From Ruminiclostridium sp. (lineage in GTDB: Bacteria; Bacillota; Clostridia; DSM-8532), in contig DOHN01000078.1 of NCBI GenBank assembly GCA_003535195.1, forward strand, positions 34,289-46,532: 12,244 nt of DNA, given 5' to 3'. Each line of letters starts with the position of its first letter. Positions within the stretch are counted from its first letter, which is position 1. The notes beneath the pieces are model-generated. The model did not search any database, was not told the origin of the DNA, and worked only from the letters and a program-made list of their open reading frames with translations. Positions 1 to 6,388 of the stretch are shown piece after piece. The position numbers and the translations under genes were made by a program.

Positions 1-141
1 ACTGCACAATGTTCTGAATTGATTGCTGATTTTAAGCCTAAAACACAAGAACAATATGCCCATTGCACAAAAATCATTGAAACATCAATTAATGCATTTT
101 TAAATGTTATAAAAAATAAAGAGCAAAATGAATCTTTTTAA
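1..141 (+). CDS. C-terminal end of an unidentified protein (partial)
   Basis: Frame 1 is open from the first base to a TAA at 139-141, giving the last 46 residues of a protein whose start lies upstream of the window. The visible tail is polar and probably helical (it contains NAFLNVIKNKEQNESF at the end). I recognise no family from this fragment. It is on the same strand as the following ABC transporter genes but is separated from them by about 120 AT-rich bases, so it is probably the end of a separate transcription unit. It could also be a chance open frame, although the coding-like composition and the clean stop favour a real gene end. Confidence 0.5.
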   Translation, partial: TAQCSELIADFKPKTQEQYAHCTKIIETSINAFLNVIKNKEQNESF

Positions 142-263
142 TGCCAACCGTTTGCTTTTAGTTGTAAATTCATTTATTCAGGATCCGCCTCACATGGTAA
201 AAGTTTATCATATCAATATCGTTATGTTATTTTTTATTTAGCGATTGATTGGGAGGTCAGGTT
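142..263 (+). promoter_or_regulatory. AT-rich leader probably carrying the promoter of the ABC importer operon
   Basis: This 122-base spacer precedes the binding-protein gene and must hold its promoter if the operon starts here. It is AT-rich, with a TATGTT at 223-228 and a T-run at 230-236, but I cannot pair either with a convincing -35 box. The stretch TTATCATATCAATATCG (206-222) loosely recalls the ATC/GAT pattern of metal-responsive operators but is not a good Fur-box match. The ribosome binding site GGGAGG (251-256) lies 7 bases before the ATG at 264. Confidence 0.3.
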
Positions 264-1325
264 ATGGGAAAGAAAAAACTATTGGGCAGAGTGTTGGCTA
301 TTACGCTGATGCTATCTTTGATATTTTCAATTACAGCATGTGGAACCCAGCAGACTGCGCTCAATTCTGCTGCTTCGGACGCAACAAGAAATGAAATTAA
401 AGAGGTGACGATTACTGATCATCTTGGCAGGGAAGTATCCATTTCCGGGGATGTAGAGAGAATCGTCAGCGGTTACTATATTTCCACTTCCATGCTGATC
501 GCACTTGGATTGGAAGATAAGCTTGTAGGTATGGAGGCACAAGCAAAATCAAGACCGATTTATTCGCTTGCCGCACCGAAAGTTTTGGATCTTCCTGATG
601 TGGGCACGGCGAAGCAATTTAATTTGGAAGGATGCCTGGCCCTTAAGCCTGATCTTGTAATTCTGCCCGTTAAGTTAAAAGACAGCATTGAAACATTAGA
701 AAAATCAGGAATAAAAGTGTTGGCTATTAATCCTGAAAATATGGAGCTTTTGAAAGAGGCATTGATGTTTGTAGGCAAAGCGACGGGTACTGAAGAAAGA
801 GCAGCCCGACTGAATAATTATTACGACGATAAACTGGCAGCGATGGCGGAGATCAATAAGGGCATTAAAGACAGAAAAACGGTTTATTTAGCAGGAAATA
901 GCGCATTGCTTTCCACTGCGAGCTCAAAAATGTACCAGAACGCGTTGATTGAATCTGCGGGCGGAAAAAATGCCGCATCAGAAATAAATGATACATATTG
1001 GGCTACTATTTCCTATGAACAACTCATTGCATATAATCCGGATATCATCATTATTGTCCCATTTGCTCAGTATACGAAGGAAGATGTGCTGAATGATCAG
1101 AAAATACAACAATTGAAAGCTATAAAAAATCGTGCAGTCTACAAAATGCCGGACAAGTTTGAAGCGTGGGATTCGCCGGTTCCTTCAGGTATTCTGGGCA
1201 CGATGTGGCTGACAAGTATATTGAATGAGGAGCAATATCCTTTTGATAGGTTTCAAGCTGACGCAGCTGCATTTTATAAAGAATTCTACCAAATTGAAAT
1301 TAATACAGAGGAAATTACAAAGTAA
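264..1325 (+). CDS. ABC transporter substrate-binding lipoprotein, iron-complex/metal-chelate (FecB/BtuF/MolA) type
   Basis: This is the extracytoplasmic receptor of a class II metal-chelate importer, 353 residues long. I chose the ATG at 264 because GGGAGG ends 7 bases upstream. An in-frame TTG at 249 would put that ribosome binding site inside the coding region. Residues 1-26 form a lipoprotein signal peptide: a KKK-containing n-region, a hydrophobic stretch, and the lipobox I-T-A-C with the lipid-carrying Cys at 26. The mature part begins with the family hallmark 'VTITDHLGREVSI' and continues with the 'KPDLVIL' and 'YNPDIIIIV' segments typical of the two lobes of periplasmic-binding-protein family PF01497. 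The stop overlaps the permease start by one base (TAATG), so translation is probably coupled. Ligand specificity cannot be read: siderophore, haem, cobalamin, molybdate and tungstate are all handled by relatives. The MocA-like gene three genes downstream makes molybdate or tungstate worth considering, but that is inference. Confidence 0.93.
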   Translation: MGKKKLLGRVLAITLMLSLIFSITACGTQQTALNSAASDATRNEIKEVTITDHLGREVSISGDVERIVSGYYISTSMLIALGLEDKLVGMEAQAKSRPIYSLAAPKVLDLPDVGTAKQFNLEGCLALKPDLVILPVKLKDSIETLEKSGIKVLAINPENMELLKEALMFVGKATGTEERAARLNNYYDDKLAAMAEINKGIKDRKTVYLAGNSALLSTASSKMYQNALIESAGGKNAASEINDTYWATISYEQLIAYNPDIIIIVPFAQYTKEDVLNDQKIQQLKAIKNRAVYKMPDKFEAWDSPVPSGILGTMWLTSILNEEQYPFDRFQADAAAFYKEFYQIEINTEEITK

Positions 1326-2332
1326 TGTCAACAAATTTATACCGCTGTAAAAACCAAGTATTATTTATTGCAATATTTTTGTTATTAGTGGTTGCTGTTC
1401 TCATCTCCATCTGTATTGGCAAATATCCAATTTCAACAGGAGAAATATGGGATATTGTCATGGGAAAACCTATTGATCCATTGACCAGAAATGTATTCCT
1501 GACATTGCGGCTGCCAAGGACATTGATGGCATTGCTTGCAGGATACGGACTAAGTGTAGCAGGCTCGGTTTACCAGACAATATTTAAAAATCCGCTTGCC
1601 TCCCCTGATATTGTGGGTGTATCCTCAGGAGCAAGTATGGGTGCAGCTTTCGCCATTGTTTTCTTAAACGGCGGAACAGCCGCGATTGCTTTTAGTGCAT
1701 TTGCAGGCGGGGTGCTTACTGTTCTGTTCTTACTTGGTTTGGTAGGAATTTCAAACAATAAAAGCATTGCTACTTACGTACTTTCTGGAATCGTGATCAA
1801 TGCATTTACCCAGGCGGTTATTATGATTTTGAAATTTTTTGCTGATCCGGAACGGCAGCTTGCTTCGATAGAATTTTGGACGATGGGGAGTTTTGGAGGT
1901 ATAACGGATGACAAGATAAAGGCGATAATTCCTTTTTATTTAGTAGGCCTGTTGGGATTGATCGTCCTCAGATGGCAAATTACATTGCTCTCGCTCAGTG
2001 ATGATGAGGGAAAAACGCTTGGTGTCCGCGTACAGTATCTGAGATGCGGAGTGCTTCTGTGTGCAACCTTGGTGGTTGCCAGTACTATAAGTATAACCGG
2101 CTTGATCTCGTTTGTCGGGCTTATTGCACCCCATATCGGCAGGTTGCTGCTTCAAAGAAACAATTTTAAGACAACCGTATTTAGCGGGCTTGTTGGTGCT
2201 TTTATTTTGGTTGCAGCGGACTGTCTCGCGAGAAGTATTTCCAGCAGTGAGATACCCATAAGTATAATGACTTCAATGATCGGTGCTCCATTTTTAGCTT
2301 ATTTAATGAGCCGGGGGAAAAGACTTTCATAA
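1325..2332 (+). CDS. ABC transporter permease, FecCD/BtuC family
   Basis: This is the membrane-spanning channel subunit of the importer (335 residues, the usual length of the family), expected to act as a homodimer. Several hydrophobic helices are visible, starting with a strong one at about residues 12-31. Diagnostic FecCD features are 'LRLPRTLMALLAGYGLSVAGSVYQTIFKNPLASPDIVGVSSGASMGA' in short form: the R-LPR-L motif near 62-66, 'G..Q..F.NPLA.PDILGVSSGA' near 81-104, and 'GLISFVGLIAPHIGR' near 259-273, the coupling region that contacts the ATPase. The ATG overlaps the previous stop as TAATG, and its own stop overlaps the ATPase start in the same way. The three transporter proteins are therefore probably made in linked amounts. 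No truncation or frameshift is seen. Confidence 0.95.
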   Translation: MSTNLYRCKNQVLFIAIFLLLVVAVLISICIGKYPISTGEIWDIVMGKPIDPLTRNVFLTLRLPRTLMALLAGYGLSVAGSVYQTIFKNPLASPDIVGVSSGASMGAAFAIVFLNGGTAAIAFSAFAGGVLTVLFLLGLVGISNNKSIATYVLSGIVINAFTQAVIMILKFFADPERQLASIEFWTMGSFGGITDDKIKAIIPFYLVGLLGLIVLRWQITLLSLSDDEGKTLGVRVQYLRCGVLLCATLVVASTISITGLISFVGLIAPHIGRLLLQRNNFKTTVFSGLVGAFILVAADCLARSISSSEIPISIMTSMIGAPFLAYLMSRGKRLS

Positions 2333-3108
2333 TGGAACAGAAATTACTTAATGTAAATCACTTAAGTGTCTCATATGGGAATCATTCTGTCTTGCGCGAT
2401 GTAGGATTTTCTCTTGGTTGCGGCGAATTTGCTGCACTTCTGGGCTTAAATGGCTCAGGCAAGACAACTTTGCTTCGCACAATTTGCGGTCTGAAGAAGG
2501 CAGATTCAGGCGGCTGTTTTGCGGCTATGAAGGATATTTTTCGTGCCCATGAGAAACAGAGAGCTCATTTAATCAGCTATATCCCTCAGAGGCATAGTAT
2601 TGTTTACGATATATCTGTTACTGATGTGGTATTGATGGGGTTTAATGGCCGTCTTCGTTTTTATCAGCAACCCGGTAAAGAGCAAATACAGCGGGCATTC
2701 AGTACAATGGAGAAATTGGGAATTTACACGCTCAGGGCTGAAAGCTTTCTGCGTTTGAGTGAAGGGCAAAAGCAGCTGGTAATTCTGGCGAGGTCTATGG
2801 TGCAAGATACGCCGGTAATGCTCCTTGATGAGCCTGATAGTGCACTCGATTTTGTTAACCGGCACAAGGTATTATTCAAAATAAGAGAAATTATTCATGA
2901 GGATGGAAGGTGTGGGCTCATTACGCTGCATGACCCCAATTTTGCTCTTCAATACTGTGACAGGCTGCTGCTTCTGTCTGAAGGCAATATATGCGGTGAG
3001 GTGAATGTAAAAAGTAATGCTTCGGATATCAAAAATAATTTGTCGAAGATTTATGGCCGTATTGAACTACTAAAATATAAAGGCGGTTATGCGATGGTAA
3101 AGGGGTGA
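2332..3108 (+). CDS. ABC transporter ATP-binding protein, FecE/BtuD type
   Basis: This 258-residue cytoplasmic ATPase powers the importer. The motifs are in order: Walker A GLNGSGKT at 38-45, Q-loop Gln in YIPQ at 86, signature LSEGQ at 142-146, Walker B VMLLDEP at 162-168, D-loop SALD, and the H-loop His at 200 (LITLHDP). The signature has Glu in place of the more common Gly (LSGGQ). This is a tolerated variant, and the rest of the motif set is intact, so the protein should be active. It is joined to the permease gene by a TAATG overlap. The last 40 or so residues are a less conserved C-terminal tail. The next gene starts 41 bases downstream with its own strong ribosome binding site, so it may be co-transcribed. 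Confidence 0.95.
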   Translation: MEQKLLNVNHLSVSYGNHSVLRDVGFSLGCGEFAALLGLNGSGKTTLLRTICGLKKADSGGCFAAMKDIFRAHEKQRAHLISYIPQRHSIVYDISVTDVVLMGFNGRLRFYQQPGKEQIQRAFSTMEKLGIYTLRAESFLRLSEGQKQLVILARSMVQDTPVMLLDEPDSALDFVNRHKVLFKIREIIHEDGRCGLITLHDPNFALQYCDRLLLLSEGNICGEVNVKSNASDIKNNLSKIYGRIELLKYKGGYAMVKG

Positions 3109-3132
3109 TTTGCTCCTCAACATTCATTGAGT

Positions 3133-3139
3133 AAGGAGG
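3133..3139 (+). promoter_or_regulatory. Strong ribosome binding site deciding a TTG start
   Basis: AAGGAGG is a near-complete match to the 16S anti-Shine-Dalgarno sequence. It lies 10 bases before TTG at 3150. There is no in-frame ATG close by, and the nucleotide-binding motif of the encoded protein begins directly after this TTG, so the rare start codon is well supported. Confidence 0.7.
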
Positions 3140-3149
3140 AAACAGTAGA

Positions 3150-3713
3150 TTGACAGCAATTATACTGGCCGCAGGCTTTTCAAAGAGGTTCGGAAAAGAA
3201 AAGTTATTGATGGAAATAAAGAATAAGCCGATGATTCTCCATATAGTGGATGTCGTTTTGAGCCTGGGATTTGCGGAAAATATTCTTGTATACCGAAATG
3301 AAGAGATCAAAGAAATTGCCGCAAATAGAAATATTAAGTGTGCATATAATGCCATGGCGGCAAAAGGACAAAGTACATCAATCAGGTGTGGAATACGGAA
3401 CTCCGATCCTACAGATGCCTATATTTTTTTTACAGGAGATCAACCATTTATTAATTCTGAAGCGGTGAACAGATTAATGTCAGCTTTTAAGGAAGGAAAG
3501 GGTTCAATTATTGTACCGAGGTATGAAGGACATAATGGGAATCCCGTCATATTTTCTTCCGAATGGAAGCAGGAACTGGAAATGATTTCAGGGGATACAG
3601 GCGGAAGAAAGATAATCCGTTCACATCCCGGCAAAGTATATTATGTTGATATAGCAGATACCAAAATAGGGATGGATATAGATACCATAGAACAGTATAA
3701 TTTATTTAAATGA
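3150..3713 (+). CDS. MocA-like nucleotidyltransferase (molybdenum cofactor cytidylyltransferase family)
   Basis: This is a 187-residue cytosolic NTP transferase of the MobA/MocA fold. It starts at a TTG preceded by a strong ribosome binding site. Motifs seen: the NTP-binding loop LAAGFSKRFGKEKLL at 6-20, the metal-binding GDQP at 96-99, GHNGNPVIF at 127-135, GDTGGRKII at 148-156, and a C-terminal MDIDT segment. The GH.GNPV and GD.GGR pair is typical of the MocA/YgfJ branch. Members of that branch transfer CMP to molybdopterin for xanthine-dehydrogenase-type enzymes, or accompany selenium-dependent molybdenum hydroxylases, although many are unproven. It follows the importer by 41 bases and is probably in the same operon. 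No molybdoenzyme lies in the window, so its client enzyme would be encoded elsewhere. A sugar- or lipid-precursor nucleotidyltransferase is a less likely alternative. Confidence 0.85.
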   Translation: MTAIILAAGFSKRFGKEKLLMEIKNKPMILHIVDVVLSLGFAENILVYRNEEIKEIAANRNIKCAYNAMAAKGQSTSIRCGIRNSDPTDAYIFFTGDQPFINSEAVNRLMSAFKEGKGSIIVPRYEGHNGNPVIFSSEWKQELEMISGDTGGRKIIRSHPGKVYYVDIADTKIGMDIDTIEQYNLFK

Positions 3714-3745
3714 TTATGGATATAACGTTTTAATTGAGGGCCTTT

Positions 3746-4573
3746 ATGGAAGATTATTTCAAGAATTATGCCGAAATTGCAAATTATATATCGCATTTCA
3801 ATACAGAAAATATTAACGTTTTATGGGTTAAGCATGTCACAAAAGATATCCCGCATAAATGGGATGTTCATACACATGATTGTCATGAGTTTATGTATCA
3901 TCTTGGCGGAAAAGGAACAGTCAAACTAACCGACGGTCAGCTCCATAAAAATAACTTGGCTGTGATTGCATCGGATCTTATTTATATTCCGCCGGGAATT
4001 GCTCATGAAGGCCTCAGTGACCTGCAATGGAGTGAAGAGATGGTTGTAGTGCATTTTATAATGCCGGTAAGCTATCATTTTCAGACCTATATTAAAATAA
4101 AATGCGCTAATGATGCTTATCCATGGCTTTTTCGTCAGGTCGCGGCGGAGTATAATAATAAAAATGAACATTATCAGCAGCTTATCAACAATTATCTTGC
4201 AAATATTATTTTAATGTTAAAACGTGATTTTATGATGAATGCTGATATGAAAAAGGATATTATCAGCTGGAGTATCCAATATATGCATGACCATATCTCT
4301 GATAAAATAAGCATTAAAGAACTGGCCGCATCTGTACATATGAGCGAATCCAGCTTTTCTAAGTTTTTCACGAAAAAAACTGGGACCAGTCCGCTTCATT
4401 ATTTCAACCTGTTAAAAATAGACTTGGCAAAACAACAACTGATTAATAAAACTCAACCTATCAATGAAATAGCAGAAAAACTTGGATATACGGATCCATT
4501 TTATTTTAGCAGAATATTTAGTAAGGTCGTAGGAATTTCACCGCGTCAATTTAGAAAAAACTATTATAGCTAA
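3746..4573 (+). CDS. AraC-family transcriptional regulator with N-terminal cupin sensor domain
   Basis: This is a 275-residue DNA-binding regulator. I chose the ATG at 3746 because GAGG at 3736-3739 sits about 6 bases upstream. The TTG at 3734 would overlap that site. The N-terminal half is a cupin-type ligand-sensing domain with 'VHTHDCHEF' near residues 40-48 and 'IYIPPGIAHEG' near 80-90. The C-terminal ~100 residues are the AraC DNA-binding domain with two helix-turn-helix units: 'ISIKELAASVHMSESSFSKF', then 'INEIAEKLGYTDPFYFSRIF', followed by 'VGISPRQFRK'. The gene lies 32 bases after the nucleotidyltransferase, so it may be co-transcribed with the importer operon. It also directly precedes the cupin/dehydrogenase/transketolase operon, the natural target for a local activator of this family. 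The inducer is unknown, but such cupin sensors often bind sugars or related small molecules. Confidence 0.93.
   Translation: MEDYFKNYAEIANYISHFNTENINVLWVKHVTKDIPHKWDVHTHDCHEFMYHLGGKGTVKLTDGQLHKNNLAVIASDLIYIPPGIAHEGLSDLQWSEEMVVVHFIMPVSYHFQTYIKIKCANDAYPWLFRQVAAEYNNKNEHYQQLINNYLANIILMLKRDFMMNADMKKDIISWSIQYMHDHISDKISIKELAASVHMSESSFSKFFTKKTGTSPLHYFNLLKIDLAKQQLINKTQPINEIAEKLGYTDPFYFSRIFSKVVGISPRQFRKNYYS
4562..4567 (+). promoter_or_regulatory. Possible -10 box just upstream of the structured region
   Basis: TATTAT lies inside the last codons of the araC-type gene and would place a transcription start near 4574, close to the 5' base of the folded element at 4570-4690. I see no convincing -35 box 16-18 bases upstream, so this is weak support for independent transcription on the + strand. 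Confidence 0.2.
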
Positions 4574-4690
4574 TAGGTGTCGCGCCAAGAAAGTTCAGCC
4601 CAGGGTAATTTTTTTTATTACGAAGGAACAAGGTTCCCGGGACCTGCAAGCAATCTTTGATTGCGTAAGCGGGTGGGGTTCTTATTAGGC
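4570..4690. ncRNA. Candidate structured RNA or multi-hairpin element, class not recognised
   Basis: This stretch, clearly richer in G and C than the AT-rich bases to its right, folds into a closed multibranch structure. An outer helix pairs CTAAT (4570-4574) and AAGAA (4587-4591) with the contiguous TTCTTATTAG (4679-4688). The small hairpin GGTG-TCG-CGCC (4576-4586) is inserted on the 5' side. Inside are GTAAT/ATTAC (4605-4609 with 4617-4621), GGAAC-AAG-GTTCC (4625-4637), GCAATC-TTT-GATTGC (4650-4664) and a possible CAGG/CCTG closing pair (4601-4604 with 4643-4646). It begins at the araC stop codon. It does not match any riboswitch, 6S, SRP, tmRNA or RNase P consensus I can recall with confidence. 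It could be an sRNA, a 3' UTR structure of the araC mRNA, or a dispersed repeat. Either strand could be the transcribed one. Confidence 0.4.
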
Positions 4691-4721
4691 AGATATGTCC
4701 ATCTTTATTAATGTTTTGTCC

Positions 4722-4740
4722 ATTATCATTTAAAGATAAT
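4722..4740. promoter_or_regulatory. Inverted repeat, possible operator
   Basis: ATTATC (4722-4727) and GATAAT (4735-4740) are perfect inverted 6-mers separated by 7 bases. The right arm lies only 4 bases upstream of a TATAAT box. A dyad here could be a binding site for the adjacent AraC-type regulator, although AraC proteins more often use direct repeats. In such AT-rich DNA a chance origin is quite possible. Confidence 0.3.
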
Positions 4741-4744
4741 CGAT

Positions 4745-4784
4745 TATAATGAATATATGCACTTAAATCGTCGCATCGTATAAT
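4745..4784 (+). promoter_or_regulatory. Candidate promoter -10 boxes for the cupin/dehydrogenase/transketolase operon
   Basis: Two perfect TATAAT hexamers occur at 4745-4750 and 4779-4784. Neither has a recognisable -35 box: the positions 17 bases upstream read ATTATC and TATGCA. Good -10 boxes without -35 boxes are what activator-dependent promoters show, and an AraC-family activator gene lies next door. Transcription from here would give a 5' leader of about 150-185 bases before the cupin ATG at 4936. Confidence 0.4.
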
Positions 4785-4805
4785 AGACTGAGGTATAAAA
4801 GTCAA
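4777..4805 (-). promoter_or_regulatory. Candidate leftward promoter
   Basis: On the minus strand, TTGACT (complement of 4800-4805) and TATACG (complement of 4777-4782) are spaced by 17 bases. That is a good -35 with a moderate -10. It would start a leftward transcript near 4770 running through the structured element and antisense to the end of the araC-type gene. No protein-coding gene lies on that strand, so it would make a non-coding or antisense RNA if real. Confidence 0.3.
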
Positions 4806-4935
4806 CAATTCAAAAAACTTTAATGGTTGTCAATTGTGTTTTAAATTGAAAATGTAAAGAATATTGCCGCTTTGCGAAGGTATCATTATGGATTATCTAT
4901 CATCGAAGGTTATAAAATATTCGGGAGGTTTTCAT

Positions 4936-5331
4936 ATGAAGATCATTAACGAAAAGGATGTGCCTGAAAAAAAAGTGCCGGGGAGATTTCTGCGTTGGAT
5001 TGCTTCTGAAGGTGAAGGCCTGGATCCTGAGTTTTGTTCATGCTGCATTATGAGAGTCCAGCCGGGAGAAACAGTCAAACCCGCTCACAGCCACTTGGAA
5101 GGCGAGGAACTTATTTATGTCATTGAAGGTGAAGGCAAGGTATTTGTAGACGGAATTATAAAACCATTAACTCAGGGGACGGCAGTACTGTTTACGAAGG
5201 GCTCTGTACATATCGTCCGCAACAGCGGCCAGCGAGAGATGAAAGTGATATGCTTTTATGCACCAGCGACAAGTCTTGAAAAATACCAGTTTCATCCGGA
5301 AGTTGAATTTGACGGAGGTATTGAATCATGA
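4936..5331 (+). CDS. Small single-domain cupin protein
   Basis: This is a 131-residue protein dominated by one cupin_2 barrel. I chose the ATG at 4936 because GGGAGG lies at 4923-4928, 7 bases upstream. In-frame upstream starts at 4864 (TTG) and 4888 (ATG) have weaker sites and would add an unconserved tail. Cupin motif 1 is visible with His51, His53 and Glu57/58 (HSHLEGEE), followed by 'YVIEGEGKVFVDG' at 61-73. Motif 2 has His92 (GSVHIVRNSG). The three His and one Glu form the usual metal-binding set, so the protein can probably bind a divalent metal. Possible roles include sugar isomerase or epimerase, dioxygenase-like enzyme, or ligand-binding accessory protein. The exact reaction cannot be assigned. 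Its stop overlaps the next start by 4 bases (ATGA), placing it first in the catabolic operon. Confidence 0.85.
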   Translation: MKIINEKDVPEKKVPGRFLRWIASEGEGLDPEFCSCCIMRVQPGETVKPAHSHLEGEELIYVIEGEGKVFVDGIIKPLTQGTAVLFTKGSVHIVRNSGQREMKVICFYAPATSLEKYQFHPEVEFDGGIES

Positions 5332-6353
5332 AGCATAACCCTATTAGGGAATTTCATATTAACAAAGATGCAATACAATTTGTCGGGAAAGATCTGCAGC
5401 GCCCGGAATGCATATTGGCAGAACCCGATGGGGGCCTGTGGGCAGCTGATGCACGGGGCGGTGTGGTACATATTATGCCTGATGGCACTCAGAGTATTAT
5501 TACACAAAAGCATGCGGCTGGAATCGATTTAAAATCCAGTAATGTTTCGAGATTTTTTGAAGGGACGCTTCCTAATGGCTTGGCTTTTACTGAAAATGGA
5601 GATATCCTTATTTCAAATTTCGGAACCGATTGTCTTGAGATAATGAATAGAACCGGTGAAACAGAGGTGCTTTTTGATACCATCGACGGCGCAGAAATAG
5701 GCAAGGTTAATTTTGTCCTTCGGGATTCCAAAAATCGCATCTGGGTAACCATAACCACCCGTAAAAAAAACTGGCTCGATGCTTTGGTGCCGGATCTGAG
5801 CGACGGTTATATCGCAAGGTATGATGAGCGAGGAATCCATATTGTCGCAGATGGACTGCATTTTACAAATGAGGTACGTTTTGACGCAGCCGAAGAATAT
5901 CTCTATGTGGTCGAAACTACAGGCGGCCGTATTCTCCGTTATCGTGTGGATGAAAATGGAGATCTTCATAACAAGGAAATTTACGGCCCGACACATTTGG
6001 GCGCCGGAGCATATCCGGATGGCATTGCCTTTGATAGTTATGGAAACTTATGGGGGACCATGGTGTACTCTGATAAACTATTTGTTATTACTCCTGACGG
6101 AGAATTTATAATTTTGTTGGATGAAGGTGACCCGGAAAAAGTAAAGCAACTGGATGATGCATTTTACAATCATTGTGTCACCAATGAAATTCTGTTCCAA
6201 ACAGGGCGGGGCATTGCACCATGGATGGCAAGCGTTACCTTTGGAGGTCCGGATTTGTCCACTGTTTATATAGGTTCGCTTAGGGCCAACAATATACCGT
6301 GCTTTAAATCCCCGATACCGGGACTTCCCATGGTACATTGGAATAAAAAATAA
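5328..6353 (+). CDS. SMP-30/gluconolactonase-like beta-propeller protein
   Basis: This 341-residue protein resembles the SMP-30/gluconolactonase/LRE family (PF08450), six-bladed propellers with a central divalent metal that hydrolyse sugar lactones or other esters. The repeated blade pattern is clear: 'GGLWAADARGG', 'GDILISNFG', 'NRIWVTIT', 'EYLYVVETTGGRILRY', 'GNLWGTM'. Likely metal ligands, by analogy with the family's Glu-Asn-Asp set, are Glu27 (RPECI), Asn128 and/or Asn181 (KVNFV and FTNEV) and Asp231 (YPDGIAF). No signal peptide is seen, so it is probably cytosolic. It overlaps the cupin gene by 4 bases and precedes a dehydrogenase. A dehydrogenase followed by a lactonase is a classic sugar-oxidation pair, which fits its role here. 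At 341 residues it is longer than a typical ~300-residue gluconolactonase, with extra C-terminal sequence, so it may act on an unusual lactone. Confidence 0.82.
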   Translation: MKHNPIREFHINKDAIQFVGKDLQRPECILAEPDGGLWAADARGGVVHIMPDGTQSIITQKHAAGIDLKSSNVSRFFEGTLPNGLAFTENGDILISNFGTDCLEIMNRTGETEVLFDTIDGAEIGKVNFVLRDSKNRIWVTITTRKKNWLDALVPDLSDGYIARYDERGIHIVADGLHFTNEVRFDAAEEYLYVVETTGGRILRYRVDENGDLHNKEIYGPTHLGAGAYPDGIAFDSYGNLWGTMVYSDKLFVITPDGEFIILLDEGDPEKVKQLDDAFYNHCVTNEILFQTGRGIAPWMASVTFGGPDLSTVYIGSLRANNIPCFKSPIPGLPMVHWNKK

Positions 6354-6388
6354 AGCCGGGGGTCATTTAATATTTGGGAGGGCTAGCT

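Larger units (their letters stand above)
4574..4935. other. 362-base intergenic region between the regulator and the catabolic operon
   Basis: No credible gene is present. The left third is the structured element described separately. The rest (about 4690-4935) is strongly AT-rich and holds an inverted repeat at 4722-4740, TATAAT boxes at 4745-4750 and 4779-4784, a minus-strand promoter-like pair at 4777-4805, and the ribosome binding site GGGAGG at 4923-4928 for the cupin gene. The region therefore probably carries the control signals of the downstream operon and possibly a small RNA. Confidence 0.6.

Noticed and set aside
206..222. A Fur-type operator before the importer
   Set aside because: The ATC/GAT pattern matches the consensus only loosely and has no clean dyad. 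In AT-rich DNA this is expected by chance.
4570..4690. A known riboswitch (cobalamin or molybdenum cofactor) or 6S RNA
   Set aside because: No conserved core such as a B12 box or the Moco core could be identified, and at about 120 bases it is shorter than usual 6S RNA, so no class was assigned.
4551..4808. An 85-residue minus-strand open frame across the intergenic region
   Set aside because: No good ribosome binding site or recognisable motif, and it runs through the base-paired element and the AT-rich control region. A non-coding explanation fits better.
4864..4935. Upstream TTG (4864) or ATG (4888) as start of the cupin gene
   Set aside because: The ATG at 4936 has GGGAGG at the proper distance and begins exactly where the cupin family sequence begins. 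The upstream extension looks unrelated.
5613..5996. A 127-residue open frame on the minus strand
   Set aside because: It is fully inside the SMP-30-like gene on the other strand, with no recognisable domain and no supporting context.
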